Source: CAYSPT01 sp964432985 (GTDB lineage: Bacteria > Muiribacteriota > CAYSPT01). Taken from it: DNA of 64,000 nucleotides. The notes below the pieces were generated by a model, which saw only the letters and a list, made by a program, of their open reading frames with translations, was not told where the DNA came from and made no database searches. The stretch lies in contig CAYSPT010000024.1 in the NCBI GenBank assembly GCA_964432985.1, positions 1-64,000 of the forward strand, given 5' to 3'. Positions 32,368 through 41,492 of the stretch are shown here, in pieces; within the stretch, counting starts at the first letter, position 1; each line of letters starts with the position of its first letter. The position numbers were made by a program, and so were the translations under genes.

Positions 32368-34365
32368 ATGGAACCTGACAGCAGGCAGGATGGCGCTCAC
32401 CGGGACCGCCAGCACTTGGTTACAGCGTGGACTGTCCGGCCAAGCCGGACAATGAAAATGAGCGTAATCCTGGGATTCGCGGCCATTACGGCCCTGGTTT
32501 TCTGGCCGGTGATTACGGACATTGCCGGTTCCCTGTGCGGGTACCAGGCCGGGGACAACACCCCGATTCTGTGCTTGAGCGAATGGATAGGCTCCGCGCT
32601 TACGGGCGGCGGCGCCCTGTTCTACTGCCCCCTGTTCAACTATCCTTTCGGGACCAACCTGGGATCGTACGATTCGTGGCTCATGCCGCTGGTCTTCGGG
32701 CCGTTCTGGCACAGCGAGCGCTTCGTGCTCTGCTACAACGTTTCCACCATTCTCTGTTTCATTTTTTCCCTGTGGGCATGCTGGCTTCTGGGACTGGCCG
32801 TCACTGGACAGAACCGCTGGGGAGGCTTTGTTTTCACCGCAGTCTGCAGCCTGAACTCTTTTGTGGGAAGCACCATCTATTTTGACAACAACGGGTATAA
32901 CCTGCTTTTCGGCTGGATGGCCATGTGCGTGCTGGCCGCGCTCAAAGGCGTGCATGCAGAGAAATCATCACGCCGGGCCCTGTGGGCCGCGGCCTCGGGA
33001 ATGTGCTGGTTTCTCTCTTTTCTGACCACCGCATATTTCGGCATGATACTCTTCATGGCCGGGTGCGTGATATTTCTGTACGCCCTGATTGCCCGGCCGG
33101 TACCGGTTAAAAAGCTCGTTCTCTTCTCGGTACAGGCAGCCGGGATTTCGATTCTGCTGGCCGGACTTTTCGCGATGATGGTCATCAACTCCCAGCAGGG
33201 GGAACTGCTGCTCAAATCAGGAACGAAAGCCCGCCAGGACGTCCGTGTTATCGTCAAAGATTTTTTCACAAACAATTCCTACTCGTTCTTCAAGGCGCGC
33301 TACCTTCCGTCTTTGAAAAAACAAACCAAGACCGGGAAACCAGCGCATACGTCGATCATCGAAGTTCTTGGTACCTCGTTTTTCAGCCTGGTTTCCCCCT
33401 GGGCACTGGCTAAAAGCAGGAATTACTACCTGGGTGTGTTTATCCTGCTGCTGCTCCTGCTGTCACTGAGACCCCGGAGTCCATCTAACACACCGGCCTG
33501 GATACTGGGAACATTCTTTTTCTTTCTGGGCATGGGACCAATGGTCATAGCCGGGAAAGTGCTGCCGTTCTCTCCCTGGGCCCTGGCCACGCTGCTTATC
33601 CCCGGTTTCACATTTTTCTCCATGCCTTACAAGTTTTTTCTACCTGCTTTCATGTGCTTCGGTGTTATCGGCGCCAGGGCGGCGGCCCAGGGTATTTCCT
33701 CACAGAACCGCCTGGTTCGCAGGCTGGCCATCGTTTTACCCCTACTCATAGTTCTGGACCTGCTTTTCTGGAACTTTTCCTTCCGGTGGAACTCTTACCG
33801 GGTAGTCATTCCCGACGCCTACCGGCAGCTTGGGCAGGAACCGGACCCCGGCGTGCTGTTTGACCTGTACCCATACACGGCGGAACTCGAACTGAAAGAC
33901 AGGGCACTGCTTTACCGCAACATCCACCGGAAGGCCATTCTCGAGCCTATTTCAATCCACGGGCTGCTGTATCCCCATCTTCCCCGCCGCCTGATGATGG
34001 GGCTCCTCTCCGAGCGGCTGGCCGCGACGATACCCGGCAAGGAGTCATCATCGGTGTTGAACCCGGATGCTTACAGGAAAATATTAAAACAATTCGGAAT
34101 CACTCATATCATGTTCCACCAGAAGCGGTTTCCGGGATACCTGAGACAGAAAATCGAAAATTTGCTGAGTACCGATTTCGGACCACCGATCCTGGCCACC
34201 GACGAACACATGCTGTTTCGGACCGGTGTGCATCTCAACGAAGCGCAATTCGCCGCCATGACCACCGGCAGGCAGTGGCAGTTGACACCGGAAGACATGG
34301 CCCGGCTGGTGCGCGCTGCCGGTAGTTATGCAGAATTCGCTGGGGCACTGCTTAAATCGCCATAG
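32368..34365 (+). CDS. Polytopic membrane protein, GT-C-like (first of a paralogous pair)
   Basis: About 665 residues with roughly 11-12 membrane helices followed by a C-terminal soluble domain of about 170 residues. The plan is that of GT-C glycosyltransferase-like proteins: helix 1 ends in a periplasmic loop with acidic and Gly/Tyr-rich residues (GYQAGDNTPILCLSEWIG), then LFNYPFGTNLGSYDSWLMPL. The soluble tail has ITHIMFHQKRFPGY, matched by FTHITLHLPFF in the gene at 35683, so the two are paralogues. No catalytic function is proven. The start chosen is ATG 32368 preceded by AAGGAT; an upstream ATG-like start at 32278 adds 30 unlikely residues. Possible donor lipid: polyprenyl-phosphate sugar. 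Confidence 0.75.
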   Translation: MEPDSRQDGAHRDRQHLVTAWTVRPSRTMKMSVILGFAAITALVFWPVITDIAGSLCGYQAGDNTPILCLSEWIGSALTGGGALFYCPLFNYPFGTNLGSYDSWLMPLVFGPFWHSERFVLCYNVSTILCFIFSLWACWLLGLAVTGQNRWGGFVFTAVCSLNSFVGSTIYFDNNGYNLLFGWMAMCVLAALKGVHAEKSSRRALWAAASGMCWFLSFLTTAYFGMILFMAGCVIFLYALIARPVPVKKLVLFSVQAAGISILLAGLFAMMVINSQQGELLLKSGTKARQDVRVIVKDFFTNNSYSFFKARYLPSLKKQTKTGKPAHTSIIEVLGTSFFSLVSPWALAKSRNYYLGVFILLLLLLSLRPRSPSNTPAWILGTFFFFLGMGPMVIAGKVLPFSPWALATLLIPGFTFFSMPYKFFLPAFMCFGVIGARAAAQGISSQNRLVRRLAIVLPLLIVLDLLFWNFSFRWNSYRVVIPDAYRQLGQEPDPGVLFDLYPYTAELELKDRALLYRNIHRKAILEPISIHGLLYPHLPRRLMMGLLSERLAATIPGKESSSVLNPDAYRKILKQFGITHIMFHQKRFPGYLRQKIENLLSTDFGPPILATDEHMLFRTGVHLNEAQFAAMTTGRQWQLTPEDMARLVRAAGSYAEFAGALLKSP

Positions 34366-34400
34366 GGTGGCAACGCGCGAAATAAGCCGATTTCGAATCG

Positions 34401-34430
34401 TTGACACTTCTTTAGACGTTACATTAGTAT
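34401..34430 (+). promoter_or_regulatory. Promoter upstream of the U32-type gene
   Basis: -35 TTGACA (34401-34406), 18-base spacer, -10 TAGTAT (34425-34430), in a locally AT-rich stretch about 130 bases before the chosen ATG. It suggests that the U32/GT cluster has its own promoter even though the upstream gene ends at 34365. Confidence 0.5.
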
Positions 34431-34567
34431 ATACTACTATCAGCTGCTACAGACTGGAGAGCAATCTGGTAAGTTCAACAGCTTCGCCGCGAGTTGCCTG
34501 TCGCCGGTCTGATATGAAAGCGTTTGTTAGCAGCAAGGCAAATGATTTTGAGAAAAAGGGCCTGATA

Positions 34568-35695
34568 ATGAAGATACTGTCTCCCGTCAACTCACCGGAG
34601 GAAGTGCCTCCCCTGGTCGAAGCCGGCGCACGCGAAATCTATTGCGGACTCCTGCTTTCTAAATGGAAAAGCCGCGGGAGAAGCTATCTGTCGTTCAGCA
34701 GCGGTGAAGACAACCGAGCCAATATCGAATCGCTCAAAGACCTTAAATATCTCATCGATGCCTGCCACAGTCACGATGTTCCCCTGTTCCTGGCCATTAA
34801 TGCCACCACCTACTCCGGCTGGCAGCTGGAGATCATCCGTGAAACCATGCTTCAGATCGACCAATGGGGAATGGACGCTTTCATTATCGCGGACCCGGCC
34901 CTGTTCGTTCTGGCACAGTCGATACAACTCGAAGCGGAGCTCCACGTGAGCCTCTTCGGAGCCGTGCTCAATCACCGTACGGCCGAGTTCTACAAGCAGC
35001 TCGGGGCATGCCGCTTCGTCTTTCCCACCCAGCTGACGGTCGGGGAGATTCGTGACATGGTAAGTGTCCTGGGAGACGATTTTATCTACGAGATCATCGG
35101 GCTCAACGACGCTTGCCGGTTCCTGGAAGGATTCTGTCAGTTTCACCACACCTTCGATGAGAACCTTCCTTTCAAGCAGTTTGTTAAGAATGCCAACATC
35201 AGGTTCCACGTCCTGGACCAGATGAAAAAGCTGCCGCTGAACTGGCAGCGCTCCATAGAGCACAAATCCATCTTCCAGAGCTACCTGTCTTCACCCTGTG
35301 ATTTTTGTTACCAGATCCAGGGTTACGATGAGGAAGGACAGGAAGCAACTAATCCAGAGGCATTTACAAATGATTTTCTGGACACCTTCTCCTACTGCAA
35401 TCTCTGCGGGTTATACGACTTCAAAAAGATGGGTGTACAAACGGTCAAGGTAGTCGGCCGGTTCAACCCCATCGGCAAGAAAGTCAAGGATGTGAAGATA
35501 CTCCGGCGGGCCATCGACCGAACGGGCTTCGAAGGGATGACTCGCGAGCTGTACCAGATGCTGTGCAAAGAGGATTTTCGCGACACCTTCGGGTTCCCCT
35601 GCCGCGAGTTCTGCCTGTATTCAGTTTCCCGGACACTGACCACCCACGAGCACCGGAGCGGCCCTGATACCTGCCGGGAACCATGCGGACGGTGA
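34568..35695 (+). CDS. U32-family (UbiU/UbiV-like) putative iron-sulfur protein
   Basis: Starts MKILSPVNSPEEVPPLVEAGAREIYCGLL, the TIM-barrel opening of the peptidase U32 family (as in UbiU, UbiV, RlhA, TrhP), followed by FLAINATTY and QLEAELHVSLFGAVLNHRTAEFY strands. Characterised members bind a [4Fe-4S] cluster and take part in oxygen-independent hydroxylation rather than proteolysis. Here SSPCDFCYQIQ, YCNLCGLYDFKKMGVQTVKVVGR and FPCREFC supply six cysteines in the family region, compatible with a cluster. An alternative start at 34514 is possible. Its 3' end overlaps the next gene by 13 bases. Substrate is unknown; the flanking GT-C/GT2 genes suggest a glycan or lipid target. Confidence 0.78.
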   Translation: MKILSPVNSPEEVPPLVEAGAREIYCGLLLSKWKSRGRSYLSFSSGEDNRANIESLKDLKYLIDACHSHDVPLFLAINATTYSGWQLEIIRETMLQIDQWGMDAFIIADPALFVLAQSIQLEAELHVSLFGAVLNHRTAEFYKQLGACRFVFPTQLTVGEIRDMVSVLGDDFIYEIIGLNDACRFLEGFCQFHHTFDENLPFKQFVKNANIRFHVLDQMKKLPLNWQRSIEHKSIFQSYLSSPCDFCYQIQGYDEEGQEATNPEAFTNDFLDTFSYCNLCGLYDFKKMGVQTVKVVGRFNPIGKKVKDVKILRRAIDRTGFEGMTRELYQMLCKEDFRDTFGFPCREFCLYSVSRTLTTHEHRSGPDTCREPCGR

Positions 35696-37572
35696 CCGCG
35701 TCACAGGTACCAGGTGAAAGCGTCTCCAGGAGTGCCCGAAACACCTCTGTATTACTGTCACGTACCGCAATCCTGGCAGCTGCGGCAGCTCTTATTTTCC
35801 TTCTGGTCGCGGCCCTGGCGCTCACCACGCCCGTCACCCTGGACCCGGCCACCCGGATAGTGGGAAACCTTTACACCACCACCACGGATGACCTGGCCGT
35901 CAGCCTCTGGCTCTTCTGGTACGTGAAATCCAACCTGGCCGACATCTTTACCCGGCCGGCGGAGGTCCGGACCACCAACCTGTTCTTCTTTCCGGTAGGA
36001 TTCGACGCCTACCTGCACGGCGGGTTTATCAGCGTTTTGTTCGCCTTACCGTATATGCTGCTTACTGACAATCTCACCCTGGTCCGCAACCTCTACATGT
36101 GGAGTATCTTTGCCTTCAACGGTTTTGCTCTCTACCTGCTGCTGCGGGACATGAAAGCGGGCTTTTTTCCTTCGCTGATCGCAGGGGCGGTGTTCGCGTT
36201 CAATTCGTGGACCTTCGGTGAACTGGCCATGGGAAATTTAGGGCACACCATCATTGGTTTTTTCCCCCTGTTTCTGATATCAGTCCGCTCCATGCTGCAG
36301 AGGAGGTCAGTGAGGAAACAGGCGCTGGCCGGGGGTGCCTGGTTCGCGCTTCTGTTTCTGCCGTACGTTTTCTTCCCGTTTTTTGCAGTCCTGTTCGGAA
36401 CCCCGCTGGTAATCACCGAGCTGATAAAGCAGAAGCGGGCGGTGAGAATCCGTTGTGTGCGGAACATAATGGCACTCTTCCTGGTCGGGATGAGCCTGTC
36501 CATGCCCCTGATGTACCCCCATTTTTCACGCCTGTTTTCCACGGGGCAGGTACACGGGCTGACCCTCGGTTCTCTCTTCACCCTGAAATCGGAACAGAAG
36601 CAGACCCTTGGAGAAGACGTGTTTCAGCACATGGGAGTCGGGACCGAACCGTCCCGTGAAACATGGCAGCAGCCGGGGATGATTCTCCTCCTGGTCCTGC
36701 TCGCAGCCATGCCGTTTCTCCCCGGGAAGAAACGCCGGTTCTGGATCATTTACACCGTGTTCTGGTATCTCCTGGCGATGGGTCCCTACCTCCACCTGTC
36801 GCCATCGATCAAGGTACCGCTTCCGTACCTGCTTCTTTACCGGGTAATCCCATTCTTTCCAAGGATCATATGGCCCAAGAGGTTCATGGCCCTGTTTTTC
36901 ATATCGGCCTGCGTGGTTATCGGACTCGCCCTCGACTCGCTCTGTGTGAAACTTAGAACACGGGGCGCCGGCCGGCGAAAGACCGCCGTGCTGATGACAG
37001 GGCTGCTGCTGGTTGTTATCGCCGCCTCTTACCCTGCCCTGTGCAGGAGGCTTCCACTGATGCACACCACCGATGTGCCTGAGTTCTTCCGGGAACTGGG
37101 AAAAAAAGAAGAGGGAGCGGTCATCGACCTCCCATCAGACATACCGGCCACCGCCGCAATGGGGGCCTGGTATCAGACCATCCACGGAAAGCCCATGCTC
37201 ACCGGGCCGGGAATGAATTTCCCCCAGCAGCTGCCTCAACAGTTCAGGTCGATGATGCAGGAAAACAGCTTCTTGACATTTATCAACATGCTGCCGGAAA
37301 AACCGCTCGATCCGGAAATCATCAATCCGGCAGACCTCCAGTGGGTAAAAGAGGCCGGATTCACGCACATTACGCTGCACTTGCCTTTTTTCGCCATGAA
37401 GAGCCACTCGCTCAACACTTATTATATGCGGGGGAACCCGAAAAGCATGGGGGTGCGCGGCCGGGGCAGTTTGCTGCGTTGTACCAACACGCTGACCGGG
37501 CTGTTCGGACCTCCGGTTTTCCGGGATGACCTGATTGTCGTTTTTGACATCACCGGAGAAAAGAAACCCTAG
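35683..37572 (+). CDS. Polytopic membrane protein, GT-C-like (second paralogue)
   Basis: 629 residues with about 11 membrane helices and a C-terminal soluble domain of about 160 residues. The first external loop contains Asp-rich TTTTDDLAVSLWLFWYVKSNL and NLFFFPVGFDAYLHGGF, parallel to the loop of the protein at 32368. The soluble part holds GAVIDLPSDIP and FTHITLHLPFF, again parallel to that gene. Such architecture is seen in GT-C superfamily and related uncharacterised membrane proteins. The start overlaps the U32 gene by 13 bases, so they are probably one transcript. No enzyme activity can be assigned. Confidence 0.75.
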   Translation: MRTVTASQVPGESVSRSARNTSVLLSRTAILAAAAALIFLLVAALALTTPVTLDPATRIVGNLYTTTTDDLAVSLWLFWYVKSNLADIFTRPAEVRTTNLFFFPVGFDAYLHGGFISVLFALPYMLLTDNLTLVRNLYMWSIFAFNGFALYLLLRDMKAGFFPSLIAGAVFAFNSWTFGELAMGNLGHTIIGFFPLFLISVRSMLQRRSVRKQALAGGAWFALLFLPYVFFPFFAVLFGTPLVITELIKQKRAVRIRCVRNIMALFLVGMSLSMPLMYPHFSRLFSTGQVHGLTLGSLFTLKSEQKQTLGEDVFQHMGVGTEPSRETWQQPGMILLLVLLAAMPFLPGKKRRFWIIYTVFWYLLAMGPYLHLSPSIKVPLPYLLLYRVIPFFPRIIWPKRFMALFFISACVVIGLALDSLCVKLRTRGAGRRKTAVLMTGLLLVVIAASYPALCRRLPLMHTTDVPEFFRELGKKEEGAVIDLPSDIPATAAMGAWYQTIHGKPMLTGPGMNFPQQLPQQFRSMMQENSFLTFINMLPEKPLDPEIINPADLQWVKEAGFTHITLHLPFFAMKSHSLNTYYMRGNPKSMGVRGRGSLLRCTNTLTGLFGPPVFRDDLIVVFDITGEKKP

Positions 37573-37599
37573 AATGCAATTTACTTTGCTAGCGTGCCT

Positions 37600-37651
37600 G
37601 TAGGACATGATCCAGTAACAGTGTCAAACAATCCCGCCCTCAAACAGGATG
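37600..37651 (+). repeat. Dispersed intergenic repeat family A, copy 2
   Basis: Between the second GT-C-like gene and the second U32-like gene. It contains GACATGATCCAGTAACAGTG then TCAAACAATCCC and CTCAAACAGGA, about 85-90% like copy 1. Confidence 0.8.
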
Positions 37652-37723
37652 AGTAGAAAGGATGGACGATTGACAACCGGTATTGTTGCACTTTAAAATA
37701 AGCGAAAATGAAAAGAGTTAATA

Positions 37724-38515
37724 GTGGAAAAGGCAGTACTCGTTAACAACCTGGAAGCACTCAGCCACCTGGAGGATACCCACCAGCGCCTTTATTTCGG
37801 CAACGAATTCTGCGAGCGGTTGATTCCCTCTCCTGATGACACGCTGAAAGCGTTCGCGGCGGCACGTGAGCGGGGGAAAGAAATAACGCTCATCACTCCA
37901 TATATCTTCGAAAAGGGGCTGAGCACGCTGGAACGTCTCCTGGACCGGCTGGAAAAGGAGCACCCCGCACTGGAAGTGGTGTTCAACGACTGGGGAGTGC
38001 TTGCCATGCTTAAGGACAGGTTCCAACCGGTGCTGGGAAGGCTCATCAACCGTCAGACCCGCGGCCCACGTATCAAGCACCACATGGAATTACTCAACCA
38101 GGAGGACGCCGTCCATTACCAGAGGTGCATCGCGGACCACGAGTTTTTCACATCTTTTCTGTGCAACTCGGGAGTGACCAGGATAGAACTGGACAACCTG
38201 CTGCACGGGATAGACTACACCAGTTCTCTGCCTGCATCGCTGTACGTTCCCTACGGGTATGTGACCACCACCAGGTTCTGCCTGGCCATCCTCAATGAGC
38301 GGCTGGACAATCCTGAAGACAAAGTGCTTCTGCGCCAGTTGCAGCCATGCTCTCGGGAGTGTCTGGACAAAGTTTTTCACCTGCAGTCGGACAGGATGCC
38401 CGTTCCCCTCTATGTTCGCGGAACATCGGAATTTTTCAGAAACGAACACCTGCCGGAAAACGTGGGGAGACTAAACATCGACCGTATTGTGATAGAACCG
38501 GAGGTTCCCTATTGA
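37724..38515 (+). CDS. Second U32-like cysteine protein (UbiV-like partner candidate)
   Basis: 263 residues, starts MEKAVLVNNLEALSHLEDTHQRLYFGNEFCERL, with alternating strand/helix blocks (EITLITPYIFEKGLSTLERLLDRLEKEHPALEVVFNDWGVLAML). A cysteine-rich C-terminal half follows: FLCNSGVTRIELDNL, TTRFCLAI, QPCSRECLDKVFHL. The barrel pattern and cysteine spacing recall the small member of UbiU/UbiV-like U32 pairs, but similarity is weaker than for the gene at 34568. Together the two could form a heterodimer with two iron-sulfur clusters; this is inference. The TTG of the following glycosyltransferase overlaps its stop (TTGA). Confidence 0.6.
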   Translation: MEKAVLVNNLEALSHLEDTHQRLYFGNEFCERLIPSPDDTLKAFAAARERGKEITLITPYIFEKGLSTLERLLDRLEKEHPALEVVFNDWGVLAMLKDRFQPVLGRLINRQTRGPRIKHHMELLNQEDAVHYQRCIADHEFFTSFLCNSGVTRIELDNLLHGIDYTSSLPASLYVPYGYVTTTRFCLAILNERLDNPEDKVLLRQLQPCSRECLDKVFHLQSDRMPVPLYVRGTSEFFRNEHLPENVGRLNIDRIVIEPEVPY

Positions 38516-38590
38516 GCCCCAAAGGTCCCTTATTGAGCTCGCCCGGTAAACCAATAAGCCCAAACGGTCCCCTATTGAGCCTACACAGGG
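38497..38590 (+). repeat. 21-bp degenerate tandem repeat across a glycosyltransferase start
   Basis: Four consecutive 21-base units beginning GGTTCCCTATTGAGCC, GGTCCCTTATTGAGC, GGTAAACCAATAAGCC and GGTCCCCTATTGAGCC. The first unit carries the stop of the U32-like gene and the TTG start of the GT2 gene. The rest encodes the repeated LLSPKG/LLSSPG/ISPNG/LLSLHR N-terminus. Confidence 0.85.
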
Positions 38591-39642
38591 ACCTTCCCGC
38601 AGAAACAGAGCTTCCGCTCGTATCGGTGGTCATACCGGTCAAAGACCGGCTCAAGGAGTTGCGGCAGTGCCTGGAAGCGCTGGATGCCAACCCTTACGAA
38701 AAACGAGAAATCATTGTCGTGGACGATGCCTCCGCGGTCCCCCTGCAACAGGAAATGTTGGGAGTAGCTTGCCGCATTATCCGGTTTGACGAGCAGCAAG
38801 GTCCGGCGGTAGCCCGGAACACGGGCGCCCGGGAAGCCGCGGGCAGCGTGATCGTTTTTCTGGATTCGGACTGCCTGCTCAACCCCGACGCCCTGGAACG
38901 TATCGGCCGGCACATGACTGCCCACCCTGAAACAGCCGCCGTCAACGGAATTTACGTGACACCGCCGAATACAGAAAATACCCCGTCCAGGTTTGCCGCC
39001 CTGGAGATGAACTACTGTTTTTTCAACCCGCCGCCGACGGTGTTCACCGCTCTGTGCGCGATTAGAAAAGAGGTATTTCTCACGGCTGGCGGCTTCGACG
39101 AGTCGCTGTCCACCCCGTTTGCCGATGATGTGCTCTTCGGGTGGCAGCTGAAAGAGCTGGGGTACCGCACTGATTTTGATTATGATTTGCGAGCCCTGCA
39201 CCTGAAGCGTTACACCTTCATGTCTTACCTGCAGAACTCCTTCGAGCACCACGCCGTTATCACCGCCATGTACCTGAAACAGCTGGTTCGCCCGGGCAGC
39301 AAGGAAAGCGGTCCGGGCAGCAGCCCGAACATCGCGCCGCCGCTGGTTTCATCCCGCCGGCCGCTGAACCTGGCAATCTTTTCGGCCGCCGCTCTCTGGG
39401 CGGTTATCGAGATTCTCTGCTCCCTGTGCGGCTGCAGCCGTAAGCTTCCACGGTTCGTCCCCTGGCTTCTCCTGGGGGCGCTGATGGCCAACAACGCCCG
39501 TTTGTGCGCCTACCTGGCCCGAGAAATGGGACCGGTTGCCGCCCTGGCGGCCGTCCCGGTGCTGCTGGCTGATATCGCCGCTTCATCCGCAGGGGTGGCG
39601 GCGGGACTGCTGCGTGCTGCGGAGATGGAGGAGCAGATGTGA
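38512..39642 (+). CDS. Family 2 glycosyltransferase, membrane-associated
   Basis: GT-A enzyme: VSVVIPVKDRLKELRQCLEAL, EIIVVDDASAV, GPAVARNTGAREAAGSVIVFLDSDC (DSD donor/metal motif), FDESLSTPFADDVLFGWQLKELGYRT (ED-type acceptor region). C-terminal hydrophobic helices (about residues 290-370) should tether it to the membrane. The start chosen is TTG at 38512, which overlaps the previous TGA and has GGAGG seven bases upstream. The ORF open to 38347 lies inside the U32-like gene. The first 24 residues are a repetitive extension from a 21-bp repeat. It ends ATGTGA, overlapping the next GTG by four bases. Confidence 0.87.
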   Translation: MSPKGPLLSSPGKPISPNGPLLSLHRDLPAETELPLVSVVIPVKDRLKELRQCLEALDANPYEKREIIVVDDASAVPLQQEMLGVACRIIRFDEQQGPAVARNTGAREAAGSVIVFLDSDCLLNPDALERIGRHMTAHPETAAVNGIYVTPPNTENTPSRFAALEMNYCFFNPPPTVFTALCAIRKEVFLTAGGFDESLSTPFADDVLFGWQLKELGYRTDFDYDLRALHLKRYTFMSYLQNSFEHHAVITAMYLKQLVRPGSKESGPGSSPNIAPPLVSSRRPLNLAIFSAAALWAVIEILCSLCGCSRKLPRFVPWLLLGALMANNARLCAYLAREMGPVAALAAVPVLLADIAASSAGVAAGLLRAAEMEEQM

Positions 39643-41492
39643 CGGTAGATCGGAAACGTTTCGGGTTTCCCGGAATCCTGGCAGCCGTCCTGGTTATCGC
39701 CGCTGCGGCATACGCGCCTTCACTGAACAACGGGTTCGTGTACGATGACCTCTCGGTGCTGAAAGACAACATCTGCCTGGGAGATCCGGCCCGGCTCCCC
39801 TCTCTTTTCACCAGGGAGTACTTCGCCGCTTTCTCGGAGTACACCTACCGCCCGGTCTGCTCATTGAGCTACTGGGTGGATGCGTGGCTGTGGAAAGGCC
39901 GGCCCGCCGGATATCACGTGACCAGCCTTCTGCTTCACCTGGCCACGGCAGCGGGTCTGTACTGGCTGGCCCTTTGCCTGGGCGGCACGAAGCGCACCGC
40001 TTTTCTGGCGGCATCTGTGTTCGCACTACACCCGGTTTTTTCCGAAGCAGTGTACTGCTCGGCCTTCCGTGAAGACATCCTGGCTGCCCTGGCTTCGGTG
40101 CTGCTATTAGCCGTGGTGTTTTCACCGGGAAAACAGCTGGGTGGTAAGCGGAGAATACTCCTGGCCGGCTGGCTGTTCGTGGTGGGAATTTTGTCCAAGG
40201 AGTCTGCCGCCGCGCTGTTCCCGGTGCTCATTTTCAGCGTGTTGATACCGTGCCCCAAAGAGCACCACGACACACGAAAAACCCGCCTGTGGGCAACTGT
40301 CCTCATCCTGGTGCTCACCATGGTTTATTCCTGGCTGCGCTTTTCTTACATGAGGCACCCTCAGGACGCCCTGAACGAGTTTCACGGTGGGGGGATTATG
40401 ACCAACATGGTGAATGCGCCTCGGACCTATTTCATGGCCCTGGGCGTATTTTTGCTGCCCTTCAAACTGGCTCCCGACCATCCCGTCGCCTTCTGGAACG
40501 AAAGCCATCTCTGGGCCGCCGGACTTCTGATGCTGGCACTGGTAGCGGCAGCGGCGGCGGCCATCGCATGGGCCAGGAAGCGCTTCCTTTTCTGCTTCAG
40601 CACACTGGCATTCCTCGTCACCTACTCCATCACCGCCAACTGGATACCCATTCCCCAGTTCTTCGCGGAACGATACTGCTACCTGCCCGGCATGTTTCTC
40701 TGCCTGGCGGCAGCGTACCTGCTGGACGGTCTCCTCACAGCCGCCGGGAATGCAAAATGGAAGTTGAAGTGGGTTCCACAAACAGCCGCCGTGATGCTGA
40801 TTGCCGCACTATTCACCTGGTACGTCTACTCGACCAGGACCCTGGGCTCTGCGTGGGCCAGCGAATTCAATCTCTGGAAGCACACGCTGGACACCATGCC
40901 GGACAGCTCTCTGGCCCGGGAGCACCTGGGAGCGTGGTGGATGGAAAAAGGCCAGTTAGAGAAAGCAAGAGAGCTGTTCACCGAAGCACTCCGGCGCAAT
41001 CAGACAAATCCCGAACCGCTGGCCAACATGGTGTCTCTGCTCATCCAGTCAGGAGAGTATTCACAAGCCGCCACGCTCATCAATGACGGGCTCGACCGGT
41101 TTTCAGAAACCGGTATTTTCCAGCAGAAGGCGGGGATTCTATCCTCTCTCAGAGGACACTCGTCCCTCACCACCGGATGGTTCAAAAAAGCCATCGAAGC
41201 CAATCCCTCAGTCACACGTCCGTACCTGTTCCTGGGACGGCACTACCTGGGGTACGTGAAGTTCCAACAGGCTGGGGACAGCGCCGCCGAATACCGCAAA
41301 CGCGCACCGGGGGATCCGGAAGGAGTCGTCCTGGAAGCACAAATAGCCGAAGCGGCCGGGGACCTGAAGCGTGCCGCCGGACTCTACCGGTTCCTTACTG
41401 AGAGACTGCCGGAAAACCAAATGATGCAGCACCAGCTGGAACGTACCGAGCGGCTGCAGCGCCTACATTTGCCACCGTCGGAGAGACCGTAA
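39639..41492 (+). CDS. TMTC-like membrane glycosyltransferase with C-terminal TPRs
   Basis: 617 residues. About ten membrane helices come first, with the GT-C catalytic-type acidic pair in the first external loop (NNGFVYDDLSVLKDN, about 31-45) and the further loop motif TYRPVCSLSYWVDAWLW. Tetratricopeptide repeats follow from about residue 420 (AREHLGAWWMEKGQLEKARELFTEALRRNQTNP, then similar units to about 605). This order matches the TMTC family of protein O-mannosyltransferases and their bacterial relatives. Acceptor unknown. GTG start overlaps the GT2 stop (GTGA). Its 3' end overlaps the convergent DHH gene by 30 bases. Confidence 0.82.
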   Translation: MTVDRKRFGFPGILAAVLVIAAAAYAPSLNNGFVYDDLSVLKDNICLGDPARLPSLFTREYFAAFSEYTYRPVCSLSYWVDAWLWKGRPAGYHVTSLLLHLATAAGLYWLALCLGGTKRTAFLAASVFALHPVFSEAVYCSAFREDILAALASVLLLAVVFSPGKQLGGKRRILLAGWLFVVGILSKESAAALFPVLIFSVLIPCPKEHHDTRKTRLWATVLILVLTMVYSWLRFSYMRHPQDALNEFHGGGIMTNMVNAPRTYFMALGVFLLPFKLAPDHPVAFWNESHLWAAGLLMLALVAAAAAAIAWARKRFLFCFSTLAFLVTYSITANWIPIPQFFAERYCYLPGMFLCLAAAYLLDGLLTAAGNAKWKLKWVPQTAAVMLIAALFTWYVYSTRTLGSAWASEFNLWKHTLDTMPDSSLAREHLGAWWMEKGQLEKARELFTEALRRNQTNPEPLANMVSLLIQSGEYSQAATLINDGLDRFSETGIFQQKAGILSSLRGHSSLTTGWFKKAIEANPSVTRPYLFLGRHYLGYVKFQQAGDSAAEYRKRAPGDPEGVVLEAQIAEAAGDLKRAAGLYRFLTERLPENQMMQHQLERTERLQRLHLPPSERP

